This document shows, in pieces, positions 35,714 to 44,415 of a stretch of DNA of 64,000 bases. Every line of letters starts with the position of its first letter. The first letter of the stretch is position 1. The translations under genes were made by a program, and so were the position numbers. Origin of the DNA: Paenibacillus humicola (lineage in GTDB: Bacteria > Bacillota > Bacilli > Paenibacillales > Paenibacillaceae). The stretch is taken from contig NZ_JAQGPL010000001.1 of the NCBI RefSeq assembly GCF_028826105.1, forward strand, positions 1,266,501 through 1,330,500, in the 5' to 3' direction. The notes beneath the pieces are model-generated. The model saw only the letters and a list, made by a program, of their open reading frames with translations. It made no database searches and had not been told where the DNA came from.

Positions 35714-37144
35714 ATGAACCGTTTGAAGGCGAAAGTCCGGACGAAACCTTCCGCCAATCGGTTGAAGCGCAGGGGAGCGGCGAAAAGAACGGCTAAAAAA
35801 TCAGGTACGCGAAGGCTCATCCGGCCCGGTCCGCGGCGCAAACGAACGCTGGGGCGGAAGCGGCTTGGCCGCAGGCGGCTTGCGGCCCGCCGCTCCTCGC
35901 AGCGGCATTCCGCCGCGAGCCTCCCTTTGGTCAGCGTCATCATGCCGTCCTACAATCAGGCAACCTATATCCGGCAGTCGATCGACAGCGTCATCGGCCA
36001 GAACTATCCCCGGCTCGAGCTTATTGTCGTAGACGGAGGCTCCACGGATGGAACCGTGGATATCCTGAAAAGCTACGAGCGGCTAGGGGCGGAGAGGTTT
36101 CGGTTCATATCCGAACCGGACCGCGGGCAGGCACATGCGCTGAACAAGGGCATCTCGATGGCCGGAGGGACGCTCCTCGGCTGGTTGAACTCGGACGATA
36201 CGTATCGTCCGGGAGCGGTCAATCGGGCGGTACGGGCGCTGTCCGATCACCCGAATTGGGCGGGCGTTTACGGCCATGCGGATTATATCGATGAAGCGGG
36301 GGCCGTCCTGTATCCTTACCCGACGAAACCGTTCGATCCCGGTCTTCTGCCCGAGGAGTGCTTTATTTGCCAGCCGGCTGCTTTTCTAAGGAAAGACGCC
36401 GTCCTGCAGGCGGGGGGATGGGACGAATCGTTCAGGTTTTGCATGGACTACGATTTATGGATCAGACTTTCGAAGCATCGTCCGATGGGATTCGTCCAAG
36501 AGCGGCTGGCCAATTCGAGACTGCATAAAGAAAGCAAAACCGTCACGATTTGGACCGAAACGGGACTTCCCGAAGTGTTCCGCTTAAGCCTGAACAATTA
36601 TGGCCGAATCGCGAACAAATGGGTGGCCGAGTACGCCCATCACCATTGGCCCAAAGGCGCCCTTTGGCTGCTCGAGCAGTTCAACGCCCATCGCGTGTTC
36701 GGCGATTCTCCGGCGGTCGCGGCCGTCAATCAATACGAAGATTCGTGGTGGCCGCCTAGTGCCGAATTGACGCTCCGACCGGCCGGCACCGGCAAACCGG
36801 TCCATACCCTGCTGATCGAAGGCCGCGGCGCGGCTTCGTATTTTGACCGGCTGCATTTCACCGCATTCGTCAACGGCAGCCCGGTTCAAGCTTATGAGGT
36901 ACCGCCGGATTCGTTCGTATTGGAAATTCCCGTACACAGCGACCGGGAGACGATTTCCGTCGAGCTCCGTCTTGAAGAACGATTTTGTCCTGCGGAACGC
37001 GGCCTGTCTTCCGACGATCGAACGCTGGGGTTTGCAGGAGTCCGGGTTATTCCGCTCACGCCGAAGGAATACGACTTTTACAGCGCATATAAAGCCAATC
37101 CTTCCCATATCCCGAGCTGGCTGCTGCATTTTGACCGGGCTTAG
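35714..37144 (+). CDS. GT2 glycosyltransferase with basic leader and C-terminal beta domain
   Basis: 476 residues; ATG 35714 behind AAAGGGGAGG. Residues 1 to ~66 are an Arg/Lys-rich leader with no Gly/aromatic motif. GT2 domain about 70-330: SVIMPSYNQATYIRQSIDSV, LIVVDGGSTDGTVDIL, GWLNSDDTY (SDD near 159-161), PAAFLRKDAV and CMDYDLWIRLSK. The C-terminal domain, about 345-476, is shared with 34448 and 52817 and ends with LGFAGVRVIPLTPKEYDFYSA. Catalytic residues appear intact. It sits between the damaged paralog and gmd, in one probable operon. Confidence 0.87.
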   Translation: MNRLKAKVRTKPSANRLKRRGAAKRTAKKSGTRRLIRPGPRRKRTLGRKRLGRRRLAARRSSQRHSAASLPLVSVIMPSYNQATYIRQSIDSVIGQNYPRLELIVVDGGSTDGTVDILKSYERLGAERFRFISEPDRGQAHALNKGISMAGGTLLGWLNSDDTYRPGAVNRAVRALSDHPNWAGVYGHADYIDEAGAVLYPYPTKPFDPGLLPEECFICQPAAFLRKDAVLQAGGWDESFRFCMDYDLWIRLSKHRPMGFVQERLANSRLHKESKTVTIWTETGLPEVFRLSLNNYGRIANKWVAEYAHHHWPKGALWLLEQFNAHRVFGDSPAVAAVNQYEDSWWPPSAELTLRPAGTGKPVHTLLIEGRGAASYFDRLHFTAFVNGSPVQAYEVPPDSFVLEIPVHSDRETISVELRLEERFCPAERGLSSDDRTLGFAGVRVIPLTPKEYDFYSAYKANPSHIPSWLLHFDRA

Positions 37145-37201
37145 GCGGCAGAAGTCCCAAGGAAGAGCGAAAACAAATCCAAACGTCACGGGAGGAAAAC
37201 A

Positions 37202-38152
37202 ATGAAAGCACTGGTTACCGGTATTTCCGGTTTTGTCGGCAGTCATATGGCGGAATATCTGCTCGGGAACAACGTGGAGGTTTTCGGCACGACGCGCCAT
37301 CGAAGCCGGATGGATCATATCCGCCATCTGACGAAGGATCTGAACCTGGTGGAATGCGAGCTGCGGGATCCGTTCTCGGTCGAAAATTTGATCAAAAGCG
37401 CGAAGCCGGATTTGATCTTCCATCTTGCGGCGCAAAGCTTCGTGCCCACGTCGTGGAATTCGCCGATGGATACGATCTCCAACAATATTTCGGGCCAAAT
37501 CAACATCTTCGAAGCGGTCAGGAAGCTGGATTTGGACTGCAAAATCCAGGTCGCCTGCTCAAGCGAGGAATACGGCCACGTCGAGCCCCACGAAGTCCCG
37601 ATCAAAGAAACGAACCCGCTCCGGCCGCTCAGCCCGTACGCCGTCAGTAAAGTCGCGCAGGATTATTTGGGGTACCAATACCATCAAAGCTACGGGCTTC
37701 ATGCCGTCATCACCCGTACGTTCAATCATACCGGCCCCCGGCGTGGCGAAAACTTCGTCACGTCCAACTTCTCCAAGCAAATCGCGCAAATCGAGAAAGG
37801 GCTGCAGCCTCCGGTCTTGTACGTGGGCAATCTGAGCGCCAAAAGGGACTTTACCGACGTCCGCGATGTAGTCAAAGCCTACTGGCTGGCACTGGAAAAA
37901 GGCGAGCCGGGCGTATCCTACAATATTGCCTCCGGATTTTGCGTGACGATCAAGGAAATGCTTGATTTGCTTCTGTCCTACAGCCAAGTCGAGATCGAGG
38001 TCAAAACGGATCCGAGCCGGCTGAGACCGTCCGACGTGGAAATTCTTCTCGGGGACTACCAGAAATTCCATCAGCAGACAGGCTGGAAGCCGGAAATTCC
38101 GTTCGAGCAGACGATGGAGGATCTTCTGAACTATTGGAGAGCGCGTGTTTGA
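37202..38152 (+). CDS. gmd: GDP-mannose 4,6-dehydratase
   Basis: 316 residues; ATG 37202 behind ACGGGAGG. Extended SDR with ALVTGISGFVGSHMAEYLL, DLIFHLAAQSFVPTSWNSPMDT, CSSEEYGHVEPHEVPIKETNPLRPLSPYAVSK (catalytic Ser, Glu, Tyr, Lys), ITRTFNHTGPRRGENFVTSNFSKQIAQIE and GNLSAKRDFTDVRDVVKAY. Makes GDP-4-keto-6-deoxy-D-mannose. The length is nearer to the short Gmd/Rmd forms; Rmd (a reductase giving GDP-rhamnose) is the alternative, but Fcl in the same operon needs a dehydratase, which favours Gmd. Confidence 0.88.
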   Translation: MKALVTGISGFVGSHMAEYLLGNNVEVFGTTRHRSRMDHIRHLTKDLNLVECELRDPFSVENLIKSAKPDLIFHLAAQSFVPTSWNSPMDTISNNISGQINIFEAVRKLDLDCKIQVACSSEEYGHVEPHEVPIKETNPLRPLSPYAVSKVAQDYLGYQYHQSYGLHAVITRTFNHTGPRRGENFVTSNFSKQIAQIEKGLQPPVLYVGNLSAKRDFTDVRDVVKAYWLALEKGEPGVSYNIASGFCVTIKEMLDLLLSYSQVEIEVKTDPSRLRPSDVEILLGDYQKFHQQTGWKPEIPFEQTMEDLLNYWRARV

Positions 38153-38170
38153 CAGATGGGAGTGTAAACC

Positions 38171-39505
38171 ATGGCCAAACTGGCAGTAAAACCCTCCAGA
38201 AGAAAGTCCGTCAGAAGACGGAAAATACGCGCGGCCTTACCGAAAAGCAGGTCTCGCAAACGAATGAAAGTCAAGAAAAAAATCATCATCATCAAAAAGA
38301 CGAAGATCGTAAAAGGAAAGAAAATACGGGTGATCGTGCGCAGGGTCCGAGGTAAAGGAAAGAAAAAGGGCGGCGCACACGCAGCGTCCCCGCAGGTAAC
38401 CAAGGGGATCAATCTATTCGGATTTACGCGGGCGGAAATGGGAATCGGCGAGTCCGGCCGTTTGGCCGCCCGGTCGTTGGAGACGACCGGCATTCCGTTC
38501 GGCATTTTGAATTATACGGAAACGAACCACCGGATGGACGATCTGACATGGCGGCACAAAGAGATGAACGAGGCCAGGTACAGCATCAATCTGTACCATT
38601 TGAACGCCGACAATATGCGAGGAGCCCGGCGTTTCTTCGGCGAAAATGTTTTTATGGCTCCGAACCGGTACCGGATCGGCTATTGGCACTGGGAGCTTCC
38701 GGATTTCCCGGAGGATTCCGCCGCCCAGTTCTGGCTCGTGAACGAGGTTTGGGTCCCGACCAACTTCGTACTCGACAGCATTTCCAAAAAAGCGACGGTT
38801 CCCGTCGTCAAAATTCCTCATGGCATCGAGGTAAACGTCGCTCCCGAATATAACCGGGCTTCGTTTGGTCTTCCCGACGATCGCTTCCTGTTCTTTTCGA
38901 TGTACGACACTCAAAGCTTTCGCGAACGAAAAAATCCTCAAGCTGTCATCGAAGCATTCAAAATGGCCTTCGAACGAAACGATCCTTCCGTCGGACTCGT
39001 GCTGAAGCTGAACAATCCCAACATTCATCCGAACGATGCGGAAGTGCTGCGGCAGCTGAAGGAAGGCTACGACAATATTTATTTGATTTCCAGCATCCTC
39101 CCGAAACGCGTCGTCAATGCCTTGACGAATTGTACCGACTGCTTCGTGTCGCTGCACAGGTCCGAAGGCTTCGGCCTCGGCCTCGCGGAAGCGATGTATC
39201 TGGGCAAGCCGGTCATCGGGACGGACTGGTCCGGCAATACGGATTTCATGAACAGCACCAATTCATGCCCCGTCAGCTACGGCATCGTCCAAGTGGGCGG
39301 CAACTACGGTCCCTACAAAGCGCACCAGTTCTGGGCGAATCCCGACGTCAGGCATGCCGCGGGCTACATGCTCAAGCTTGTCCGGGAGCCCGAATACCGC
39401 AGGCAAATCGCGGAGGCGGGCCAGAGGACGATCCGCAGCGAATATTCGCCGCAGGTCGTAGGCGAAATGATGAAGCAGCGGCTGCTGCGGCTCGGCCTGT
39501 TATAG
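38171..39505 (+). CDS. GT4-family glycosyltransferase with Lys/Arg-rich leader
   Basis: 444 residues; ATG 38171 behind GGGAGTG. Residues 1-72 are the most Lys-rich leader in the window (KVKKKIIIIKKTKIVKGKK). A GT-B fold follows from about 80: GINLFGFTRAEMGIGESGRL, YWHWELPDFPEDSAAQFWLVNEVWVPTNFVLDSI, VKIPHGIEV, FFSMYDTQSFRERKNPQAVIEAF and the GT4 donor motif HRSEGFGLGLAEAMYLGKPVIGTDWSGNTDF. Retaining transferase, often mannosyl or glucosyl. AT-rich codons in the leader stand out from neighbours. Lies between gmd and an epimerase. Confidence 0.9.
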   Translation: MAKLAVKPSRRKSVRRRKIRAALPKSRSRKRMKVKKKIIIIKKTKIVKGKKIRVIVRRVRGKGKKKGGAHAASPQVTKGINLFGFTRAEMGIGESGRLAARSLETTGIPFGILNYTETNHRMDDLTWRHKEMNEARYSINLYHLNADNMRGARRFFGENVFMAPNRYRIGYWHWELPDFPEDSAAQFWLVNEVWVPTNFVLDSISKKATVPVVKIPHGIEVNVAPEYNRASFGLPDDRFLFFSMYDTQSFRERKNPQAVIEAFKMAFERNDPSVGLVLKLNNPNIHPNDAEVLRQLKEGYDNIYLISSILPKRVVNALTNCTDCFVSLHRSEGFGLGLAEAMYLGKPVIGTDWSGNTDFMNSTNSCPVSYGIVQVGGNYGPYKAHQFWANPDVRHAAGYMLKLVREPEYRRQIAEAGQRTIRSEYSPQVVGEMMKQRLLRLGLL

Positions 39506-39575
39506 AAGGGCTGCCGCTTCGGCAGCCCGCTTCCGCTGCAGCGAACGATTTACGGAGTACGGGAGAGGATCGAAA

Positions 39576-40499
39576 ATGAAAGTGGCGGTAACGGGCGGGG
39601 CCGGATTTATCGGCTCTCATATCGTAGAGCTGCTGACGGCCGAGGGACATGAGCCCGTCGTGATCGATAATTTCAGCACGGGCCGGCGGGCCAATGTGCC
39701 TTCCGGTGTCCGGCTGCATGAAATCGATGTCTCCTCGTCCGGGCTCGAAGACGTGTTTAGGCGCGAGCGATTCGATTCGGTCATTCACCAGGCGGCGCAG
39801 GTGAAAGTGCCCGAGTCGATTCGAAACCCTTATGCGGACGCGCGCAGCAACATATTGGGATCCGTTAACGTTCTGGCCTGCTGCCGGACATTCGCGGTCA
39901 AAAAACTCGTATACGCATCGTCCTGCGCCGTTTACGGAGATCCGGGAGACGTAAGCATCGAGGAATCGGTGTCTGTCCACCCGCTCTCCTTTTACGGGTT
40001 GTCCAAAAATGTCCCGGAACATTATATGAAGCTTTTCGGCGAGCTGTGCGGCCTTTCGTATACGATCTTACGATATGCGAACGTTTACGGCCCGCGGCAG
40101 TCCTCCGGGGGCGAAGGGGGAGTCGTCTCGATTTTTGCCGAGCGCTTAATCGGCGGAGAGGCGCCGGCGATTTACGGGACCGGAAACCAGGTCCGCGATT
40201 TCGTCTATGTCAAGGACGTCGCGAAAGCTAATGTGCTGGCTTTGGCGGACACCGGCAGCCATGTGCTGAATATCGGAAGAAACGAGCGAACGAGCATTAA
40301 CGAGCTGTTCGCCTTGATGGCATCGCTGAACGGTACACCTGTCGTTCCGCGTTATTTGCCGCCCCGCGAGGGGGATATCGAATTCAGCAGGCTGGACAAT
40401 ACGGCGGCGCGGCGGGTTTTGGGCTGGAAGCCGGCCTATGATTTGGAGGACGGCTTGAAAGAAACGCTGGACTATTTTCGCAGCCGCATCAGTCCGTGA
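39576..40499 (+). CDS. UDP-glucose 4-epimerase-like SDR protein
   Basis: 307 residues; ATG 39576 behind GGGAGAGG. VAVTGGAGFIGSHIVELL, VVIDNFSTGRRANVPSGV, VIHQAAQVKVPESIRNPYADARSNILGSVNVL, YASSCAVYGDPGDVSIEE, FYGLSKNVPEHYMKLF (Tyr-Lys) and LRYANVYGPRQSSGGEGGVVSIFAERL. This is the Gram-positive GalE-like class of about 310 residues. Same size and order of motifs as 30868. Would interconvert UDP-Glc/Gal or UDP-GlcNAc/GalNAc; which is not readable. Last plus-strand gene before a convergent DUF4214 gene. Confidence 0.9.
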   Translation: MKVAVTGGAGFIGSHIVELLTAEGHEPVVIDNFSTGRRANVPSGVRLHEIDVSSSGLEDVFRRERFDSVIHQAAQVKVPESIRNPYADARSNILGSVNVLACCRTFAVKKLVYASSCAVYGDPGDVSIEESVSVHPLSFYGLSKNVPEHYMKLFGELCGLSYTILRYANVYGPRQSSGGEGGVVSIFAERLIGGEAPAIYGTGNQVRDFVYVKDVAKANVLALADTGSHVLNIGRNERTSINELFALMASLNGTPVVPRYLPPREGDIEFSRLDNTAARRVLGWKPAYDLEDGLKETLDYFRSRISP

Positions 40500-40508
40500 A
40501 TACAAGAA

Positions 40509-40536
40509 GCCGTCCCGCCTCTTCTGGCGGGACAGC
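40509..40536. terminator. Hairpin between convergent genes
   Basis: GTCCCGCC / GGCGGGAC (40512-40519 and 40526-40533) with a TCTTCT loop and an outer GC pair. T-tracts are poor on both sides (GCCGTTTTAT further on for plus). Confidence 0.5.
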
Positions 40537-40548
40537 CCCGGCGCCGTT

Positions 40549-41037
40549 TTATAGCGTGCTTAAGAAGTGATGGAGAATTTTTCTCGCAATAAAATTGCGA
40601 TCCGATTGAATCAGCTCAAGCCACTCGTCGGATTGAAGGAAATTGGTCAGCAAGACGATTTTCGATTCTCCCTGCTGCAGGCGCATGACGTGGCCCTCGA
40701 ATCCTTCCTGGTCAGGCGCTCTGCACAGCACCTCAACGTATAAGTGGTGGACGTAATGGTCCGGCGGCAGGGCCATGAGCCGCTGCAGCTTGCCGATTAC
40801 GGTTTCCTGAGCGTCCGGCGGAAGCGAAAGCGGCCCTTGCATGATCATGGAGGCTTCGGCGCTGTTTAAGATCCCGATGATCACATCGTTCTTGGTAACG
40901 CCGGATGCCATCAATTGCAGATGATCCTGCACATCCTGCGCACTCGCTTCACGGTTAAGCGCCGTCTTGAACATTTCTTTCACGAAATCGTCCGGGTTGT
41001 ATTGGTACGCCCGGTGCAGAAGCTGGGCAATTCTCAT
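40549..41037 (-). CDS. DUF4214-type protein, two modules
   Basis: 162 residues; ATG 41037 behind GGAGGG. Two DUF4214-like modules: QLLHRAYQYNPDDFVKEMFKTALNREAS... with ...SGVTKNDVIIGILNSAEAS, and KLQRLMALPPDHYVHHLYVEVLCRAPDQEGF... with ...LLTNFLQSDEWLELI. This helical module of unknown function (R-x-P-D/A, then a NS-D/A-E segment) is often attached to surface or glycan enzymes. It ends with FIARKILHHFLSTL. It closely matches the gene at 49069 in length and order, and single modules occur in 42860, 43099 and 44416. Role unknown. Confidence 0.8.
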   Translation of the reverse strand: MRIAQLLHRAYQYNPDDFVKEMFKTALNREASAQDVQDHLQLMASGVTKNDVIIGILNSAEASMIMQGPLSLPPDAQETVIGKLQRLMALPPDHYVHHLYVEVLCRAPDQEGFEGHVMRLQQGESKIVLLTNFLQSDEWLELIQSDRNFIARKILHHFLSTL

Positions 41038-41164
41038 CCTTTTTCCCTCCTGTCGGCTTCATAAGTGAAGGTGAGTTAATAAAGCATATGTTACCGGCCT
41101 TAATTGGTTTGGGCATATTAGCGGCGCTTTCGCAAGACGCGGGTTAAAAGGAGGTCAGACAAAC

Positions 41165-41998
41165 ATGTCCATTCCGATCGTGTTTATTCACCAGGGAGAC
41201 AGCTTTTACTTGAAATACGCGCTGCTTCAAGCCAAACTATCGAATCCGCACTGCAAAGTATTTCTGATCGGCGACGAGGCGAACCGTAAATATAACAGCT
41301 CTTACGTCGAACACGCCATGATTTCGGATTACGACGAGGATGTCGGGCTGTTTGCCTCGCTGTATCAGCATATCGGGCCGAATTCGCCGGCCTTCGAAGC
41401 GTTCTGCATTCAGCGGCTGTTCATTCTGCGCAACTTCATGGCCCGAAATGAGCTGATGCACTGCTGCTGCCAGGATTCCGACGTGCTGCTGTTTATGGAC
41501 GTCAGCGAGCGGAATTTTCAGGAATGCGACATTATTTTCAATCACCGCGGCATGAACAATCTGGATACGCTCCGGCAATTCTGCTCGATGATCCTCGATC
41601 ATTACAGCGAGCGCGCTTTGTTTGAACGTATCGAGCATTTTCTTCCCTCTACGGGGTGCCCGGGTATTTCCGATATGGTGCTGATGGATTACTACAACAC
41701 GATTTTCCCGAATGAGATGCACATGCTGGCAAGCCGCATCGACCGCGCTTATTTCTGCGGCAACATTAATATTGCGGAAGATTTCGAAACGATCTACGAC
41801 CGGAAAAAAGTGTACCGCATCGACGGCAATTTGTACTGCAAGCATATGCCGTCCGGAGCGTGGGTCCGAATGAATTCCTTTCATTTTCAAGGGGCCGACA
41901 AAATGTACATGGAGCCGTTTTTTCTCCATAATTTTCACTATCGCCATCAAGATGTCTATTATTTCGATTATGCATCCGCGCTCTGGCAGCCGGTTTAG
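41165..41998 (+). CDS. Putative GT-A-like protein (MSIPIVFIH family, copy 1)
   Basis: 277 residues; ATG 41165 behind AAAAGGAGG. I do not recognise a named family. IPIVFIHQGDSFYLKYALLQAK, NPHCKVFLIGDEAN and CQDSDVLLFMDV look like a GT-A fold with a DSD metal site near residue 107, and FNHRG, PGISDMVLMDYY and FHFQGADKMYMEP are shared with copy 2 at 42017. No signal peptide. Together with DUF4214 proteins around it, a nucleotide-sugar transferase is a reasonable guess. CATATGTTA at 41085 is a possible SigK -10. Confidence 0.75.
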   Translation: MSIPIVFIHQGDSFYLKYALLQAKLSNPHCKVFLIGDEANRKYNSSYVEHAMISDYDEDVGLFASLYQHIGPNSPAFEAFCIQRLFILRNFMARNELMHCCCQDSDVLLFMDVSERNFQECDIIFNHRGMNNLDTLRQFCSMILDHYSERALFERIEHFLPSTGCPGISDMVLMDYYNTIFPNEMHMLASRIDRAYFCGNINIAEDFETIYDRKKVYRIDGNLYCKHMPSGAWVRMNSFHFQGADKMYMEPFFLHNFHYRHQDVYYFDYASALWQPV

Positions 41999-42016
41999 CC
42001 GCAGGAGGTGCCCGAA

Positions 42017-42856
42017 TTGTCCATTCCGATCGTGTTCATTCATTACGGGAGCTGCGAATTTCTGGTATACAGCCTGATGCAGGCGAAAGCAACCAATCCG
42101 GATGCGGAGGTTTACGTGATCGGCGATGACGACAGCTGGACGGATGTGATCGGCGATGTCCATTTCATTCCTTTGGAGCAATTTGCGGGCCGGTCCGGTT
42201 TTGCCGGAAGATACAGGCATGACAGCCCGAATCCCGTCGAATACGAATGGTTTTGTTTCGAACGCTTTTTTATGTTAAAGGATTTTATGATTCACAGCGG
42301 ATTGCGGAAATGCTGGTACCTGGATTCGGATATTCTGCTCTATATGGGCGAGAAAGAAAGGAAGCCGCTGAAATCGGATATTGTGTTCAATCATTACCGT
42401 TTTCGGGATTTAAGCGCATTGGCGCATTTTTGCGATTTTATCATGGAGTGCTACGAGAACGAGGCGTCTTATGGGCAGGTACTGGATTTTCATCAGACGC
42501 TCCCGTATTATACCGGCATATCCGACATGGTTCTTCTGGAATACTTCCGGTATTTGTTTCCCGAGGAAGCGGGGATGCTTGCCGAAGAAGCCCGCTCCTC
42601 GTTTATTTGCATCAATATTAATATCCCGGAAGAGCTGGAAGAGGCGGACGGAAAGAAAAAGGTTTATTTGAAAAACGGGGTTCCGCATGGCAGACACGCC
42701 CAAACAAAACGCTGGGTCCGTTTAGGTCTGCTGCATTTCCAGGGGACGGCGAAAATGTACATGGAACCGCTCGTTCAATACTTTATCCCGGATTCAACGG
42801 ACGGGATCCTTTATCTTGATTATGAATCGGGCTTATGGCTCCAAGGGGGAGATTGA
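42017..42856 (+). CDS. Putative GT-A-like protein (MSIPIVFIH family, copy 2)
   Basis: 279 residues. I place the start at TTG 42017, six to seven bases after GGAGGTG, because the product then begins with SIPIVFIHYGS exactly as in the preceding paralog; GTG 42008 lies inside the ribosome binding site. Shared features: NPDAEVYVIGDDDSW, YLDSDILLYMGE (DSD near 104), FNHYRF, YYTGISDMVLLEYFRYLFPEEAGML, HFQGTAKMYMEPLVQYF, and the ending LYLDYESGLWLQ versus YYFDYASALWQP. Two tandem copies imply two related transfer steps or a heteromer. Confidence 0.75.
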   Translation: MSIPIVFIHYGSCEFLVYSLMQAKATNPDAEVYVIGDDDSWTDVIGDVHFIPLEQFAGRSGFAGRYRHDSPNPVEYEWFCFERFFMLKDFMIHSGLRKCWYLDSDILLYMGEKERKPLKSDIVFNHYRFRDLSALAHFCDFIMECYENEASYGQVLDFHQTLPYYTGISDMVLLEYFRYLFPEEAGMLAEEARSSFICININIPEELEEADGKKKVYLKNGVPHGRHAQTKRWVRLGLLHFQGTAKMYMEPLVQYFIPDSTDGILYLDYESGLWLQGGD

Positions 42857-42859
42857 GGG

Positions 42860-43072
42860 ATGTCGATTTCACATAAACTGCAGCGGCTGTTCCAGCTGGA
42901 AGACGACGAATTCGTTATCGAGGCGTTCAAGCAGTTTCTGAACCGGGAGCCGGAACCGGAAGCGCTGAGCGGCCACCTGGAGCTGCTGCATGCCGGTGTG
43001 CCGAGAATTAACATCGTACTCGGGATTATGCTCGGCGCGGAGGCGGACTACTTGTATCACCTGCCTTACTAA
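42860..43072 (+). CDS. Single-module DUF4214-type small protein
   Basis: 70 residues; ATG 42860 behind GGGGGAGATTGAGGG, three bases after the preceding stop. One DUF4214-like module: KLQRLFQLEDDEFVIEAFKQ, FLNREPEPEALSGHLELLHA and RINIVLGIMLGAEADYLY. This same arrangement is the N-terminus of the next gene, and it also matches module 1 of 40549 and 49069. Function unknown; a stand-alone docking domain is a possibility. Confidence 0.8.
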   Translation: MSISHKLQRLFQLEDDEFVIEAFKQFLNREPEPEALSGHLELLHAGVPRINIVLGIMLGAEADYLYHLPY

Positions 43073-43098
43073 CCCCAGCGAATGGAAAGGAGAGGTCC

Positions 43099-44400
43099 AT
43101 GGTGACCATCGCCCGGGCGCTGCAGCGGCTCGTAAACTTGGATGGATACGAGTTTATAACCGAACTGTATAAGGAGCTTCTGTCAAGAGAGCCTCATGCG
43201 GCGGAATTTGACTACTGCGCCAATATGCTGGACTTCGGCACGCCGAAGCTGACGCTGGTCGCGGAGCTGCTGCAAAGCGAGGAATCCGCACTGCACAACG
43301 TGCTGCGGAATACGGACGCTCCGAAAGGCGCTTATTGGTCGACTCTGGAATGGTTTCATACTTTCCGTGCCCAATTTCCGAACTCGGGTGCGGTGTATAT
43401 GCCGCTCCCGTCGGACGACAGCGCGATCTCGTTTGATCAGCCGGGTCTACCGTTTTTGTTCGACCCCGGAATGCCTCCGCAGCAGTTCGTGGCCGTGGTT
43501 CCCGAAGGCCGGGTGGCCGGTCCGTCAGGGAGCGTCATTTCTCCCGACAATATGCTGCTGTGGGATGTGGGAATCGAATTCAACAAGCCGGCCGAGCCTC
43601 AATACCACTCCGTTTTTTCGGAATGGAGCTATCTGGAGGCGGCGTCCACGAGAGAGACCGTCGGCGTTCTGACATCGCCGGGGAGCTACAATTATTACCA
43701 CTGGATGTTCGATGTGCTTCCCCGCATTGAAATGATGCGGCAGAGCGGACTGCAGGTGGACCGATACGTCGTCAATCGGGCGGGCGGGCATGCCTTTCAA
43801 CAGGAGACACTGGAGATGTTCGGGATCTCCGAGGAACAGCTGATCGAGTGCGGCGAGCACCTGCACCTGAAAGCGAGAAGGCTCGTCGTCCCTTCAATGG
43901 CCGGTTTTTCCGGCCATATGCCGAAACTTGCCTGCGTGCTGCTTCGGCAGGCAATGCTGACGAAAGGACGAAGGCCGGCACATGTTCAGAGCCGCCGCAT
44001 CTACATCAGCCGCTCGCTTGCGGAGAATCGGCGGATCCTGAACGAGCACGAAGTGATCGAGCACCTGCAGAGGTTCGGATTCCAGCCGTTGACGCTGGAA
44101 ACGATGAGCGTCGCGGAGCAAATCGCCGTTTTTGCAGATGCGGAAGCCGTTGTCGCTCCTCACGGAGCGGGTCTGGCCAATCTGGTGTTTTGCCGGCCGG
44201 GCACGAAAATCGTCGAGCTGTACCATCCGGGCAGCGTCAACCCGTGCTACCTGGCGCTTTGCCAAAAAGTCGGCCTGGTTCACCGCGGTATCGTCGGCGA
44301 GGAGCATCCTTCGCATCCGGACCGGCCCTGCCGGCCGGGCGATATGGATGTCGATATCGGGCGGTTGAACGTTGAACTGCAGTACCATGCGATCCTATAG
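43099..44400 (+). CDS. GT61-family glycosyltransferase with N-terminal DUF4214 module
   Basis: 433 residues; ATG 43099 behind AAAGGAGAGG. Residues 1 to ~70 are a DUF4214-like module (ALQRLVNLDGYEFITELYKE, LLSREPHAAEF, LVAELLQSEESALHN). The rest is a GT61 (DUF563) transferase: SPGSYNYYHWMFDVLPRIEMM, SRRIYISRSLAENRRILNEHEVI, AVVAPHGAGLANLVFCRPGTKIVELY. GT61 enzymes transfer xylose or N-acetylglucosamine-type sugars; the UDP-xylose pathway at 55612-57938 would fit, though this is inference. Upstream of a methyltransferase with a C-terminal module of the same kind. Confidence 0.88.
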   Translation: MVTIARALQRLVNLDGYEFITELYKELLSREPHAAEFDYCANMLDFGTPKLTLVAELLQSEESALHNVLRNTDAPKGAYWSTLEWFHTFRAQFPNSGAVYMPLPSDDSAISFDQPGLPFLFDPGMPPQQFVAVVPEGRVAGPSGSVISPDNMLLWDVGIEFNKPAEPQYHSVFSEWSYLEAASTRETVGVLTSPGSYNYYHWMFDVLPRIEMMRQSGLQVDRYVVNRAGGHAFQQETLEMFGISEEQLIECGEHLHLKARRLVVPSMAGFSGHMPKLACVLLRQAMLTKGRRPAHVQSRRIYISRSLAENRRILNEHEVIEHLQRFGFQPLTLETMSVAEQIAVFADAEAVVAPHGAGLANLVFCRPGTKIVELYHPGSVNPCYLALCQKVGLVHRGIVGEEHPSHPDRPCRPGDMDVDIGRLNVELQYHAIL

Positions 44401-44415
44401 AGATGGAGAGGAGCA

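Noticed and set aside
41237..42220. Minus-strand frame of 327 codons across 41165-42220
   Set aside because: Antisense to the two GT-A-like genes; no ribosome site and no family resemblance.
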